Assembly: GCF_025370755.1 (NCBI RefSeq)
Contig: NZ_JAMXFC010000011.1
Coordinates: forward strand, 1-64,000
Length of the DNA stretch: 64,000 nt
Origin: Laspinema sp. D2d
Lineage (GTDB): Bacteria; Cyanobacteriota; Cyanobacteriia; Cyanobacteriales; Laspinemataceae
Reading direction: 5' to 3'
In this document: positions 26,872-36,344 of the stretch, piece after piece
Numbering within the stretch: the first letter of the stretch is position 1
Layout of the letters: each line of letters opens with the position of its first letter
Position numbers and translations under genes: made by a program
Notes under the pieces: generated by a model
What the model was told of the DNA's origin: nothing
The model's database searches: none
Seen by the model: only the letters and a program-made list of their open reading frames with translations

Positions 26872-28086
26872 TTACTCACTTCTTAAGGCTATAATCGGGT
26901 CTAGTTGGGCGGCACGACGGGCAGGAACCACTCCAAAAAATAAGCCGATGCCTCCAGAGACGCTAGTTGCTAGAGCGATCGCCATTCCCGAAACGCCCGC
27001 CTCAAAGGGCGTGACTAGGGCAATCAAAAAAATACCTCCTACCCCAATACCAATGCCGATCGCACCCCCCGCTACCGATAAAATCACTGCTTCTATGATG
27101 AACTGAATTAAAATATCTTGCTGAGTTGCGCCGATCGCCTTGCGCAACCCAATTTCCTGAGTCCGTTCAGTCACCGATACCAGCATGATATTCATAATCC
27201 CAATTCCACCCACCAGTAGGGAGATACTCGCCACTGCTGCGAGTAACACGGTTAAGGCCCCGGTAATCGCATCAAAAGTATTCATTAAATCTTGCTGATT
27301 CTGAACGTAGAAATCATCTTCCTCTGTGATTTTATGACGCAGACGCAGCAAATTTTCAATCTGAAACTGCGCCATTGCCATCCCTTCTTCATTGGCGATC
27401 GTCACCCAAATAAAAGAAAGCGGTAGTCCGTATGGCGATTGTCGTCCTAAGATTCTATTCGCCATCGTTGTGATAGGAATTAAGGCAGTTTCATCGTAGT
27501 TTGTACCAAAAGATCCTCCTTTAGGTTTCATCACCCCAATTACTTCTAGGCTGACATTTTTAATGCGAACTTTTTCTCCAATGGGGTTGTTTTCCCCAAA
27601 TAAAGCAATTGCTAAATCTGAACCCAAGGCTACTACTGGATTGCTGCGCTGAACATCTAATTCATTAAAAAATGTTCCCTTTTCTACTTCAAAGTTACGG
27701 ACGTTCAGAAAATCTGGCCTGATGCCAAATATCAACGCGGAAAAGTTTTGATTGCCATAGCGCACTAACTCGCTACCATTGAGTTCGGGAGACACACCAT
27801 TAATCCCCGGGACTTGGGAGGCGATCGCCTCTGCATCGTCCAACACCAAGGTTTGTGGCGGTCCTCCCAATCTACGGCTATTCCGATTCCCTGGGGCAAT
27901 AATCAGCACATTGGTTCCCAAGGATTCTATTTGTCCTCCAATAAAATTTTGCGCTCCTTCCCCGACCCCAATCGTAGCAATAACGGCTGCATTCCCAATA
28001 ATAATCCCCAGCATGGTGAGGGTACTTCGAGTTTTGTTGGCGACTAGGGTTTTAGTCGCCATATCTAAGCTTTCCCATAGGTTCAT
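26872..28086 (-). CDS. MacB-like ABC transporter permease (FtsX family)
   Basis: A 404-residue inner-membrane permease with the MacB/FtsX layout: one N-terminal helix (about 20-42, TLTMLGIIIGNAAVIATIG), a large periplasmic MacB-PCD domain (about 45-260), then three helices (about 275-300, 325-350, 365-385). The SVTERTQEIGLRKAIGA motif contacts the ATPase. It is the upstream gene of a two-gene unit with the ATP-binding protein. Start MNLWESLDM is typical of the family. Confidence 0.9.
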   Translation of the reverse strand: MNLWESLDMATKTLVANKTRSTLTMLGIIIGNAAVIATIGVGEGAQNFIGGQIESLGTNVLIIAPGNRNSRRLGGPPQTLVLDDAEAIASQVPGINGVSPELNGSELVRYGNQNFSALIFGIRPDFLNVRNFEVEKGTFFNELDVQRSNPVVALGSDLAIALFGENNPIGEKVRIKNVSLEVIGVMKPKGGSFGTNYDETALIPITTMANRILGRQSPYGLPLSFIWVTIANEEGMAMAQFQIENLLRLRHKITEEDDFYVQNQQDLMNTFDAITGALTVLLAAVASISLLVGGIGIMNIMLVSVTERTQEIGLRKAIGATQQDILIQFIIEAVILSVAGGAIGIGIGVGGIFLIALVTPFEAGVSGMAIALATSVSGGIGLFFGVVPARRAAQLDPIIALRSE

Positions 28087-28311
28087 TTTTCGCTATCCTT
28101 CCCCGAAAATAAAATTTTGATGTTTTAAAAAGGATCACTCCTACTCCAAGTTTTATTCAACCTCAAGCTATAAAAATGTAGTAAAAGCCGGGATAATTTC
28201 CTTTCCAGTTGGATGGCATAAAGATGAGAATCATCCTAGCTTTTATAGAAAAATGTAAGAGCTGCCAATCTGGAGAAATATCCCGGTTTTTGGCTTTAAA
28301 TTCAACTAATT

Positions 28312-29340
28312 TTATTGGGTGGTGCGCCAAATTTTAATCGTTTTGTCGGCACTGGCACTGGCGAGGGCCTGTCCATCGGGACTAAAGGCAACGGAGAGCA
28401 CTCGCCCTTGATGATTGTTAAACAGGGTTCGTAGAGAACCATTTTCCACATTCCAAAGGCGCAGGGTGCGATCGGCACCCCCACTGGCAAGCAGTTGACC
28501 ATCGGGACTAAACGCCACCGCTAAAACCCAATCTGCATGACCCGTTAAGGTGCTTTTCAAAGACCCCGTGTTGAGATCCCATAACTTGATGGTGTGATCG
28601 GCACTGGCAGAGGCGAGAGTTTGTCCATCCGGACTAAAGGCGATCGCGGTAATCGGGCTCGAATGCCCTTCAATGGAGCGCCACTTTTTCCCATTGGGCA
28701 TTCTCCAAAAGCGGATGGTATTATCGTAGCCGCCACTCACCAAGGTATTGCCATCGGGACTGACGGCGACTGCCCACACAAAGCTAGAATGCCAGTTCAG
28801 GGTCCGCCTTTCTCGTTCCGTGTTGACATCCCACAGGATGATGCTGCGATCGGCACTGGCAGAGGCTAAAGTTTGTCCATCTGGGGTGAAGGCGACGCCG
28901 CGAACCGCAAAGGTATGACCCAATCGAGTCCCGGTTAAAATGCCCTGATTGACATCCCACAACTTGACGGTGAGATCGCTACTACCACTCGCTAAACCTT
29001 GTCCATCGGGACTAAAAGCGAGGGAATTCACATCAGAGGAATGTCCCAGCAGGGTGCGAATCAATTCCCCACTCGTCCAATTCCAAAGATTGATCGTATT
29101 ATCTCGACTCCCACTAGCAAGGATGCTGCCATCCGGACTAAATTTGAGGGTTCCGACCCAGCTCGTATGTCCTTCGAGGGTTTTGTCTAAAATAAAGAGG
29201 GGTCCGGATTGCTGGTTCAGGCTCTCGGTGGAGGGAGGCTGGATTTGCGAATGGGCCACTTGCGAGCGATCCTGGAGGGCGATCGCGAAAGTTAAACTAA
29301 TTAAGCTCGGGAGTAAAAACCAGCGCCAAGATAATCTCAT
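28312..29340 (-). CDS. Exported seven-blade WD40 repeat protein
   Basis: A 342-residue protein: an N-terminal signal peptide (RLSWRWFLLPSLISLTFAIAL, likely cut near VAHS) followed by seven WD40 repeats filling the rest of the chain, i.e. one complete propeller with no other domain. Each repeat shows GH, SPDG and a W-D-terminated strand, with high mutual similarity (LASASADHTIKLW, LASASADKTIKIW). ATG 29340 is chosen since the upstream ATG at 29382 would put 14 polar residues before the signal peptide. It probably acts in the periplasm or at the surface as a binding scaffold; the partner is unknown. Confidence 0.85.
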   Translation of the reverse strand: MRLSWRWFLLPSLISLTFAIALQDRSQVAHSQIQPPSTESLNQQSGPLFILDKTLEGHTSWVGTLKFSPDGSILASGSRDNTINLWNWTSGELIRTLLGHSSDVNSLAFSPDGQGLASGSSDLTVKLWDVNQGILTGTRLGHTFAVRGVAFTPDGQTLASASADRSIILWDVNTERERRTLNWHSSFVWAVAVSPDGNTLVSGGYDNTIRFWRMPNGKKWRSIEGHSSPITAIAFSPDGQTLASASADHTIKLWDLNTGSLKSTLTGHADWVLAVAFSPDGQLLASGGADRTLRLWNVENGSLRTLFNNHQGRVLSVAFSPDGQALASASADKTIKIWRTTQ

Positions 29341-29946
29341 GTTCAGGGTCCGATCCTCTATATTTCTTTGGTTTGTGATCAATGAAGATACTCTTTTTTT
29401 TTGAAAAGTTCTTCTTTAATCACTATTTATACCCTTAGAGGGGTTAGTTCGGTGGAATAGGCTAGGTCTTACCGCTCCTTCATGCCCGATTCCTTCAGTG
29501 GCATTGTGGAAGGGGTAAAAGTTACATACCCCTCCTTAATGACCCTGCACCTCATCAAGTATGTTTTCACAGGTGAACCTTGGCTAGTTTTAGGGGAGTT
29601 CATCAACTTTCTTTATCTCTCTATTTTACCCTAAAAGATTTATAATTTAAGCGATAAATGTTTTTTAACTCGATAAAATATCTAGGGTTTAGGTTAAATT
29701 TTTGAGGTTTATCCCTTTAATAAACCCTACTAATTTCATCTAAATTAATCATAAACTATCCCTCAAATCCCTAAAAAATCTGTTCATAACTGTTGAAGTT
29801 ATGCCAACGCCCTAGGGTTTGGATATTTGTGGTTCCCAGAAGTGATCGCTTGCTGGTTGGACTGTGGACAAGTAACTATATTCACCGGAGAGACTGGACA
29901 GGCGATCGCTTCTGCATCAGTCCGAAACCCATAGAGTTTTGAACAT

Positions 29947-29982
29947 AAAAAAGGCCCTTTGAACACTGGATAGTCAAAGGCA
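29947..29982 (-). terminator. Terminator downstream of tRNA-Val
   Basis: On the minus strand GCCTTTGA pairs with TCAAAGGGC across an 11-nt loop and is followed by CTTTTTT, about 90 bp beyond the tRNA 3' end. Confidence 0.7.
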
Positions 29983-30072
29983 ACTGATTTAGTCGCTCAG
30001 ATCAACAGAATCGCCGCAGATCGAGGATCGGCGACTAATTCCTAGTTTACGTTTCTCTAATCAAGCTTTGAA

Positions 30073-30146
30073 TGGACACAACTGGACTCGAACCAGTGAC
30101 CCCCACGATGTCAACGTGGTGCTCTAACCAACTGAGCTATGCGTCC
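30073..30146 (-). tRNA. tRNA-Val (anticodon GAC)
   Basis: A 74-nt cloverleaf on the minus strand: acceptor GGACGCA/TGTGTCC, D-arm AGCTCAGTTGGTTAGAGC, anticodon stem CCACG/CGTGG with loop TTGACAT (anticodon GAC), T-arm with GGTTCGAGTCC, discriminator A. CCA is not encoded, as is usual in cyanobacteria. Confidence 0.96.
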
Positions 30147-30462
30147 TTGCCAACAGTTTATAAATGTAGCACAGGGTATTGGAAAAAAGCAAGAGGTTTT
30201 TTGAGATTTCTTCCATTTATTTGAAAACCCTTATGGGAAGAGGCTTTTAGCTCTTTCCTACCCAAAATTACAAGTTACCAACTGATTTTTTAAGTAAGGC
30301 CCCAGTCAGGGAGAGAATCCGTGATCCTTTTGTCATCAATTCCTGATGGTAGAGAGATTTAAAAAAACCCTTGCTTTTTTTTGATTTTTCCAGTAATATT
30401 GTTTTCGATTACTAATATACGGTATCCCGACCAGTTTACCGGAGATTACAACAGAGGTAGAT

Positions 30463-31623
30463 ATGATGGATCAAAAGCAGCCGATTCGGGACAGGAAAAA
30501 ATCCCAGCATCAAACCCGCAGATTATGGAGTTGGGAGTTAGAGCAAGGGACCCTCGTTCGTTGGTGCAAAGAACTCTGGACAGCGAAAGGGAAGTATCGA
30601 CGAATCCAAAAATCCGTTTCATTGTTTCTCGTGGGACTCAGCTTAACTGCCGCGATCGCAGCTTGCGGCGGTAATTCCACAGGAGGCGGTGATAATGTAC
30701 AACTCACCCTGGTTTCTTATGCCGTCACTCGTGCAGCGTATGAAAAAATCATTCCCCAATTTGCACAGCAGTGGAAAGAAGAACACAACCAAGAAGTTAC
30801 CTTTACCCAAAGCTATGGGGGTTCCGGTTCCCAAACCCGAGCCGTCGTTGATGGATTAGAAGCCGATATCGTTGCCTTAGCGCTGGCATTAGATACCCAA
30901 CAAATTGAAAAAGCTGGACTGATTCAACCCGGGTGGGAACAAGAAGCTCCCAACAATGCGATCGTGCATAAATCCGTTGCGGCTCTAGTCACCCGAGCCG
31001 GTAATCCCAAAGGCATTCAATCTTGGCAAGATTTAGCCAAAGATGACGTTAGTGTGATTACCGCTAACCCCAAAACTTCTGGCGGTGCTCGGTGGAATTT
31101 CTTAGGTCTTTGGGGTGCGGTGACCCAAACCGGAGGGAATGATACAACGGCTAACGAATTTACTCGCAAAGTCTTCCAAAATGTCCCTGTGCTTCCCAGA
31201 GACGCTCGCGAGTCTAGTGATGTCTTTTTCAAGCAGGGTCAAGGGGATGTTTTGATCAACTATGAAAACGAAGTAATTTTGGCTAAACAAAGCGGTCAAG
31301 AACTTCCCTATGTGGTTCCCGAGGTTAATATTTCTATCGATAATCCTATTGCTGTGGTTGATGCCAATGTGGATAAGCATGGCACGAGGGAAGTTGCAGA
31401 AGCCTTTGTCGAGTATTTATTTACCCCAACTGCTCAACGAGAATTTGCTAAGGTGGGATTCCGGCCTGTAGATCCTAACATTGCCGCTGAATTTACCAGT
31501 CAATTTCCAACCATCAAAACCTTATTCACCGTTGCTGATTTAGGAGGTTGGGATGCGGTACAAACTAAATTCTTTGATGATGGCGCAGTCTTTGACACCA
31601 TTTTGAGTCAAGTCAGCCGATGA
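30463..31623 (+). CDS. sbpA: Sulfate-binding lipoprotein SbpA (first copy)
   Basis: Periplasmic substrate-binding subunit of the sulfate ABC transporter. The 386-residue product has a lipobox LTAAIAAC with Cys68 and the SBP motifs LTLVSYAVTR, QSYGGSGSQTRAV, PKTSGGARWNFL and INYENE. Unusually, about 50 charged residues precede the hydrophobic signal segment. No ATG, GTG or TTG lies in frame between the second codon and the signal core, so the extension appears real. AGAGG stands a few bases before the first ATG. It is the first gene of a plus-strand sulfate cluster. Confidence 0.92.
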   Translation: MMDQKQPIRDRKKSQHQTRRLWSWELEQGTLVRWCKELWTAKGKYRRIQKSVSLFLVGLSLTAAIAACGGNSTGGGDNVQLTLVSYAVTRAAYEKIIPQFAQQWKEEHNQEVTFTQSYGGSGSQTRAVVDGLEADIVALALALDTQQIEKAGLIQPGWEQEAPNNAIVHKSVAALVTRAGNPKGIQSWQDLAKDDVSVITANPKTSGGARWNFLGLWGAVTQTGGNDTTANEFTRKVFQNVPVLPRDARESSDVFFKQGQGDVLINYENEVILAKQSGQELPYVVPEVNISIDNPIAVVDANVDKHGTREVAEAFVEYLFTPTAQREFAKVGFRPVDPNIAAEFTSQFPTIKTLFTVADLGGWDAVQTKFFDDGAVFDTILSQVSR

Positions 31624-31705
31624 GACTCTCTTACAGCCACCCAAAATATTATTCCCTGCATTATCAACATCAACTCCTAAATTCAATTAGCCCAAAGGAG
31701 GATTT

Positions 31706-32047
31706 ATGCCAGCTCAACCGAATTCTCAGGCTCAACTAGACTCAAGTTTGCAGCCACCATCTTTACCCCTTTCAACGGGAGACTCCCGACCGACTCACCT
31801 CCGAATTCGGATTCGGATTCCGAAAGAGTACCAGGAGGAACCGATCATTTCTCGACTGATTTCTGAGTATGGAGTGACCGTTAACCTAAATGCAGCACTG
31901 TTGTCCGCCAATATCAAAAATGATGGGTGGTTTGACCTCGATCTCCGGGGGAAAAAATCCCAGATTGATAGTGCAATGATTTATCTGAACGATCTAGATG
32001 TAGAAATTTGGAGTAAATCAACGGACCCGAATGAGGAGAACTGGTAA
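31706..32047 (+). CDS. NIL-domain protein
   Basis: A 113-residue soluble protein with a disordered Ser/Pro/Gln-rich N-terminus (about 1-33) and a NIL (ferredoxin-like, ACT-related) domain: THLRIRIRIPKEYQEEPII, EYGVTVNLNAALLS, GWFDLDLRGK. NIL domains occur at the ends of methionine-type ABC ATPases and as small free proteins in cyanobacterial sulfate clusters, where a ligand-sensing or regulatory role is likely. AAAGGAGG lies well placed before the ATG. Its position between the two sbpA genes supports a part in sulfur supply. Confidence 0.85.
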   Translation: MPAQPNSQAQLDSSLQPPSLPLSTGDSRPTHLRIRIRIPKEYQEEPIISRLISEYGVTVNLNAALLSANIKNDGWFDLDLRGKKSQIDSAMIYLNDLDVEIWSKSTDPNEENW

Positions 32048-32063
32048 TTGCCAGGAGATTAAT

Positions 32064-32211
32064 AGACCTCTTCCAAAATAATTTTATGCTATATTAGAAA
32101 GTTCAACTCCTTCTCTAGGGCTGGGTAAAAGGCAAGCTCAACCTCTGGCTCATTCGCCCCTTCCTGCCCCTAAACTTTCAAGCATAATTCCTATTTTTTT
32201 GCAAGAGGTCT
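32064..32211. mobile_element. MITE-like insertion
   Basis: A ~148-bp segment with terminal inverted repeats: AGACCTCTT at the left and AAGAGGTCT at the right, with imperfect similarity continuing about 30 bp inward (TTTTATGCT facing AGCATAAT). It is flanked on both sides by AAT, consistent with a 3-bp target duplication. It has no ORF, so it would depend on a transposase elsewhere. Confidence 0.65.
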
Positions 32212-32321
32212 AATTAACAGAATATAATTTTGAGCAGGGGATAAGCGGGACTTGATTCACCCATCCTTTGCTCTATAGGTCTGCTTAATTTTATTGCCAA
32301 AATACTTAGGTTTTTCTGAAA

Positions 32322-33368
32322 ATGAGTCGCTTTTGGTCCACAAAATTTTTAATCCGGTGGGGCGTTGTTTTCTTTGCGGGAGTTAGTCTGAGTTGGGCGA
32401 TCGCCGCCTGCACAGGTAATCCGAGTAATACTAATCCCCTAGAACTGACCCTCGTCTCCTACATGGTGACCCCTTCTGCCTATCAAGAAATCATTCCACA
32501 ATTCCTAGATACTTGGAACCGGGAGCACGATCGCAAGGCAGTCATTCGCCAAAGCTACGGCCCTTCCGGGACCCAAACCCGGACCGTTCTACATGGACTG
32601 GATGCCGATGTTGTTGCCCTCGCGTTAGCATTGGATATCCAACAACTGGAAAAAGTGGGACTGATTGAACCGGGTTGGGAACAAGAAGCCCCTAATAATT
32701 CCATTGTCACTCGATCTGTTGTGACAATCGCCACTAGACCTAATAATCCCAAAGGCATTCAAACTTGGGCGGATTTAGCCAAAGATGATGTCAAGGTTGT
32801 CCTGGCTAACCCAAAAACCTCTGGGGGTGCGCGGTGGAGTTTTCTAGCGCTTTGGGGTTCCGTCACCCAAACTGGAGGAACACCCGAGGAGGCCAGGGCT
32901 TTTACCCAGAAAGTGTATGAGAATGCAGTGGTTTTATCTAAAGACTCTCGGGAAGCCACAGATGCTTTTGTTGGGCAAGACCAGGGAGATGTATTGGTTA
33001 ACTATGAAAATGAAATGATTTTAGCGGGACTGAACGATCGCCAATTACCTTACATTGTCCCCGAGGTTAATATTGGGATCGAAAATGCAGTAGCAATTAT
33101 CGATGAAAATGTGGAAAAACATGGAAATCGAGAACTAGCTGAAGCATTCCTGCGCTATTTATTTACTCCTGAAGCTCAAACAGTTTTTGCTCGCTATGGG
33201 TTTCGGCCTATAGATCCAAATGTGGAGAGTAAACAAGGCGATCGCTTTCCCGTTGTTGATACCTCATTTACCATTGAAGATTTGGGCGGATGGGATACTG
33301 TACAAAAACAGTTCTTTGACGCTGGGGCAATTTTTGACGAGATTCAAGCTAATTTATATCGTCCCTAA
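32322..33368 (+). CDS. sbpA: Sulfate-binding lipoprotein SbpA (second copy)
   Basis: A second periplasmic sulfate-binding protein, 348 residues, with a normal-length signal and lipobox LSWAIAAC. It shares the first copy's motifs (LTLVSYMVTP, QSYGPSGTQTRTV, PKTSGGARWSFL, VNYENE) and most of its length, so the two are paralogs. It differs from the first copy in lacking the N-terminal extension. It is followed by cysA after 87 bp. The two copies may differ in affinity or in anion specificity (thiosulfate or other oxyanions). Confidence 0.93.
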   Translation: MSRFWSTKFLIRWGVVFFAGVSLSWAIAACTGNPSNTNPLELTLVSYMVTPSAYQEIIPQFLDTWNREHDRKAVIRQSYGPSGTQTRTVLHGLDADVVALALALDIQQLEKVGLIEPGWEQEAPNNSIVTRSVVTIATRPNNPKGIQTWADLAKDDVKVVLANPKTSGGARWSFLALWGSVTQTGGTPEEARAFTQKVYENAVVLSKDSREATDAFVGQDQGDVLVNYENEMILAGLNDRQLPYIVPEVNIGIENAVAIIDENVEKHGNRELAEAFLRYLFTPEAQTVFARYGFRPIDPNVESKQGDRFPVVDTSFTIEDLGGWDTVQKQFFDAGAIFDEIQANLYRP

Positions 33369-33455
33369 AACCTGAGCAGTTTCAAGGTCATACGTTCACT
33401 CCAATCATGCTCTGAAATCAGGCATTTTATTGACTTCACCTCGCAAGTTGTAATC

Positions 33456-34475
33456 ATGGGAATCTTAATTCAAGACATTTCTAAAAATTTTGGTTCATTT
33501 TTAGCCATTGATCACGTCACCCTCGACATTAAAAGTGGATCTCTCGTAGCTCTTTTAGGACCCTCTGGTTCCGGTAAATCGACATTACTGCGACTGATTG
33601 CAGGACTAGAACCACCCGATAAAGGTGAAATCTATTTGACTGGAGAGAATGCGACTAAAGTTCGTGTCCAGGAGCGAAATATTGGCTTTGTGTTTCAGCA
33701 TTATGCGCTGTTTAAACACATGACTATTCGTAAAAATATTGCCTTTCCCCTCGAAATTCGTAAAGTACCCCAGCCCCAAGTTCGCGAGCGGGTAGAGCAG
33801 TTGTTGGAGTTGGTTCAACTCCAGGGGTTAGGCGATCGCTATCCAGCGCAACTCTCTGGGGGTCAACGCCAGCGTATTGCATTAGCCCGAGCGTTAGCCG
33901 TACAACCTAAAGTTTTGTTACTCGATGAACCCTTTGGTGCATTAGATGCTAAGGTCCGCAAAGAACTGCGGGCTTGGCTACGACAGTTACATGATGAAGT
34001 TCATGTCACTACAGTTTTTGTCACCCATGATCAAGAAGAAGCAATGGAAGTCGCCGATCAAATTGTGGTAATGAACAATGGTCGGGTGGAACAAGTGGGA
34101 ACAGCCAGTGAAATCTATGATCAACCTGCCAGCTCATTTGTGATGAGTTTTATTGGACCAGTAAATGTTCTTCCCATTAATTCAGGACTCTGTAAAACTC
34201 CGGCTCATATTTCCCCCTCCGATAAAATATTTTTGCGTCCTCATGATTTATTAATTAAAACTGAACCAGAACCTGATTTTATGGCGGCCAAGGTAACGCG
34301 ATTGGTTCATTTAGGATGGGAAATTCAAGTAGAATTGGCTTTACAATCTGGAGCAATTTTGACGGCGCAATTAAGTCGAGAACGTTTTGATGAACTTCAA
34401 TTTGAAGCCAATCAGTGGGTTTATGTGAAGGCTAAAGAAACCAAAATATTTCCAGGGATATTGGAGTACAAATGA
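33456..34475 (+). CDS. cysA: Sulfate ABC transporter ATP-binding protein CysA
   Basis: ATPase of the sulfate/thiosulfate importer (339 residues). Motifs: Walker [11 protein letters not shown]-loop FVFQHYALF, signature [15 protein letters not shown], Walker [13 protein letters not shown]-switch [10 protein letters not shown]-terminal TOBE-type regulatory region follows (about 240-339; [10 protein letters not shown]). It sits between sbpA and cysT in the order typical of cyanobacterial sulfate permeases. Confidence 0.94.
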   Translation: MGILIQDISKNFGSFLAIDHVTLDIKSGSLVALLGPSGSGKSTLLRLIAGLEPPDKGEIYLTGENATKVRVQERNIGFVFQHYALFKHMTIRKNIAFPLEIRKVPQPQVRERVEQLLELVQLQGLGDRYPAQLSGGQRQRIALARALAVQPKVLLLDEPFGALDAKVRKELRAWLRQLHDEVHVTTVFVTHDQEEAMEVADQIVVMNNGRVEQVGTASEIYDQPASSFVMSFIGPVNVLPINSGLCKTPAHISPSDKIFLRPHDLLIKTEPEPDFMAAKVTRLVHLGWEIQVELALQSGAILTAQLSRERFDELQFEANQWVYVKAKETKIFPGILEYK

Positions 34476-34600
34476 AATCTTAAAAAAGGAAATAAGTTGT
34501 TTTTGAGTGCTTTGGTTTTCCTAAAACGGGAATTAATATTTTCTTCGGCTCCTCAAAAATATTAGACTTCTCTGCCTGTCAAATTCTATTAAATTTTAGG

Positions 34601-35473
34601 GTGATTCATTCTGGTTATCTTATGGGTATTTCCTTAAATAATCGTGGCAAAAATTTACTAACCCCCCTCGGTAGCTTACTCAATCTATCTTGGCCTTGGC
34701 GGATCACAATTGGCTATCTGAGCATCATGCTATTACTCCCGATGAGTGCATTGTTGTGGACGTCGGCTACAAAAGACCCCGGGGAATTTTGGCGAATTGC
34801 GACCAGTCCGGTAGCGATGTCTGCTTATGATGTCACTTTTGTTACCGCTTTTGTTACAGCATTAATAAATGGCGTATTTGGTACTTTGATTGCTTGGGTA
34901 TTAGTGCGCTATGACTTTCCGTTTAAACGGATTATTGATGCAGCAATTGATTTGCCCTTTGCCTTACCCACAGCGGTGGCCGGTTTGACGATCGCCACGG
35001 TTTATAGCCCTACGGGTTGGATTGGTTCACTCCTTGCACCCTTTGGGATTCAAATTGCCTTTTCCCGCTTAGGAGTAGGTATTGCTATGTTATTTATTTC
35101 CCTTCCATTTGTTGTGCGAACTGTGCAACCTGTTTTAAGGGAACTAGAACCCGAAGTAGAAGAAGCTGCTTGGAGTTTAGGTGCTTCTAATTCACAAACT
35201 TTTTGGCGAATTACTATTCCCCAGTTAATTTCACCCATTTTAATTGGAATAGCCTTGGGATTTTCCCGGGCAGTGGGAGAGTATGGTTCTATTGTAATTG
35301 TGGCGTCCAATATTCCCTTTAAGGATTTAATTGCCCCGGTCTTAATTTTCCAACGTCTGGAACAATATGACTACTATGGAGCAACGGTGATAGGCGTTGT
35401 GCTCTTAGGGGTTTCTTTAGTGATTTTATTCGCAATTAATCTCGTGCAAGCTTGGGGAAGACGTTATGCATAA
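34601..35473 (+). CDS. cysT: Sulfate ABC transporter permease CysT
   Basis: Integral membrane subunit of the sulfate importer, 290 residues with six hydrophobic helices and the EAA loop (EVEEAAWSLGASNSQTFWRI) that couples to CysA. GTG 34601 is the first start; ATG 34622 is an equally possible one seven codons later, and neither has a clear ribosome site. The stop overlaps the cysW start by 8 bp. Confidence 0.92.
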   Translation: MIHSGYLMGISLNNRGKNLLTPLGSLLNLSWPWRITIGYLSIMLLLPMSALLWTSATKDPGEFWRIATSPVAMSAYDVTFVTAFVTALINGVFGTLIAWVLVRYDFPFKRIIDAAIDLPFALPTAVAGLTIATVYSPTGWIGSLLAPFGIQIAFSRLGVGIAMLFISLPFVVRTVQPVLRELEPEVEEAAWSLGASNSQTFWRITIPQLISPILIGIALGFSRAVGEYGSIVIVASNIPFKDLIAPVLIFQRLEQYDYYGATVIGVVLLGVSLVILFAINLVQAWGRRYA

Positions 35474-36344
35474 ATCCATGAGTGATGATCCGGTACAGAA
35501 AAGCGGCAATTCCCAAAAGCAAGAAAAATGGGTCCAGAGGATTGCTATTGGGGTGGCGATCGCATACTTAGGATTGGTTCTGTTCGTTCCAGCATTGAAT
35601 GTCTTTTATCAAGCCTTTAGAACCGGGTTCGGCCCCTTCTTTACCAACTTTAGGGACCACGACTTTTTACAAGCGATAAAGTTAACCGTCCTCGTTGCAG
35701 CGATTGTACTGCCAATTAATACCGTCTTTGGATTATGCGCGGCATGGGCGATCGCCCGCCACAAAATTCCGGGTCGAGCCTTCATTTTGAGTATCATTGA
35801 CTTGCCCTTTTCTATCTCACCCGTTGTTGCTGGGCTGATGATTGTCCTACTTTATGGACGAAATGGGTGGTTTGGTCCCCTAATTCAATCCGCTAATCTT
35901 CAAATTATTTTTGCCTTACCCGGAATCGTAATTGCCAGTTTATTTGTAACCCTCCCCTTTGTCGCTCGTTCCGTGATTCCCGTGTTAGAAGAAACGGGAC
36001 CCGAACAGGAAGAAGCTGCCAAAACCTTGGGCGCAAATGATTGGCAAATCTTCTGGCGGATTACTTTACCGAATATCCGCTGGGGATTACTCTATGGAGT
36101 GATTTTAACCAATGCCAGAGCAATGGGAGAGTTTGGGGCAGTTGCTGTCGTTTCTGGCAACTTAATTGGAAAAACTCAAACGTTACCCTTATTTGTGGAG
36201 GAAGCTTATAAACAGTATCAAACCCAGTCAGCATTTTCCGCAGCAGCATTGTTAGCCTGTCTGGGGTTGATCAGTTTAGTTGGGAAAGAAATTTTAGAGC
36301 GTCAACAGGGGAGTTCCAGACGAATCAGCACTCGTAAAACTTGA
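35466..36344 (+). CDS. cysW: Sulfate ABC transporter permease CysW
   Basis: Second membrane subunit of the sulfate importer, 292 residues with about six helices and the EAA loop EEAAKTLGANDWQIFWRI. Its start lies inside the end of cysT (8-bp overlap), implying translational coupling. The N-terminal ~20 residues are polar and cytoplasmic. It is the last gene of the cluster; no clear terminator follows. Confidence 0.93.
   Translation: MHKSMSDDPVQKSGNSQKQEKWVQRIAIGVAIAYLGLVLFVPALNVFYQAFRTGFGPFFTNFRDHDFLQAIKLTVLVAAIVLPINTVFGLCAAWAIARHKIPGRAFILSIIDLPFSISPVVAGLMIVLLYGRNGWFGPLIQSANLQIIFALPGIVIASLFVTLPFVARSVIPVLEETGPEQEEAAKTLGANDWQIFWRITLPNIRWGLLYGVILTNARAMGEFGAVAVVSGNLIGKTQTLPLFVEEAYKQYQTQSAFSAAALLACLGLISLVGKEILERQQGSSRRISTRKT

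Larger units (their letters stand above)
29341..30462. other. Intergenic region containing tRNA-Val
   Basis: About 1.1 kb. It holds tRNA-Val with its terminator and, near 29469-29620, a hairpin-forming GC-richer patch with a 28-codon minus ORF (29469-29555) of doubtful reality. The rest is AT-rich and shows no gene. The promoter of the sulfate cluster should lie at the right end. Confidence 0.5.
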
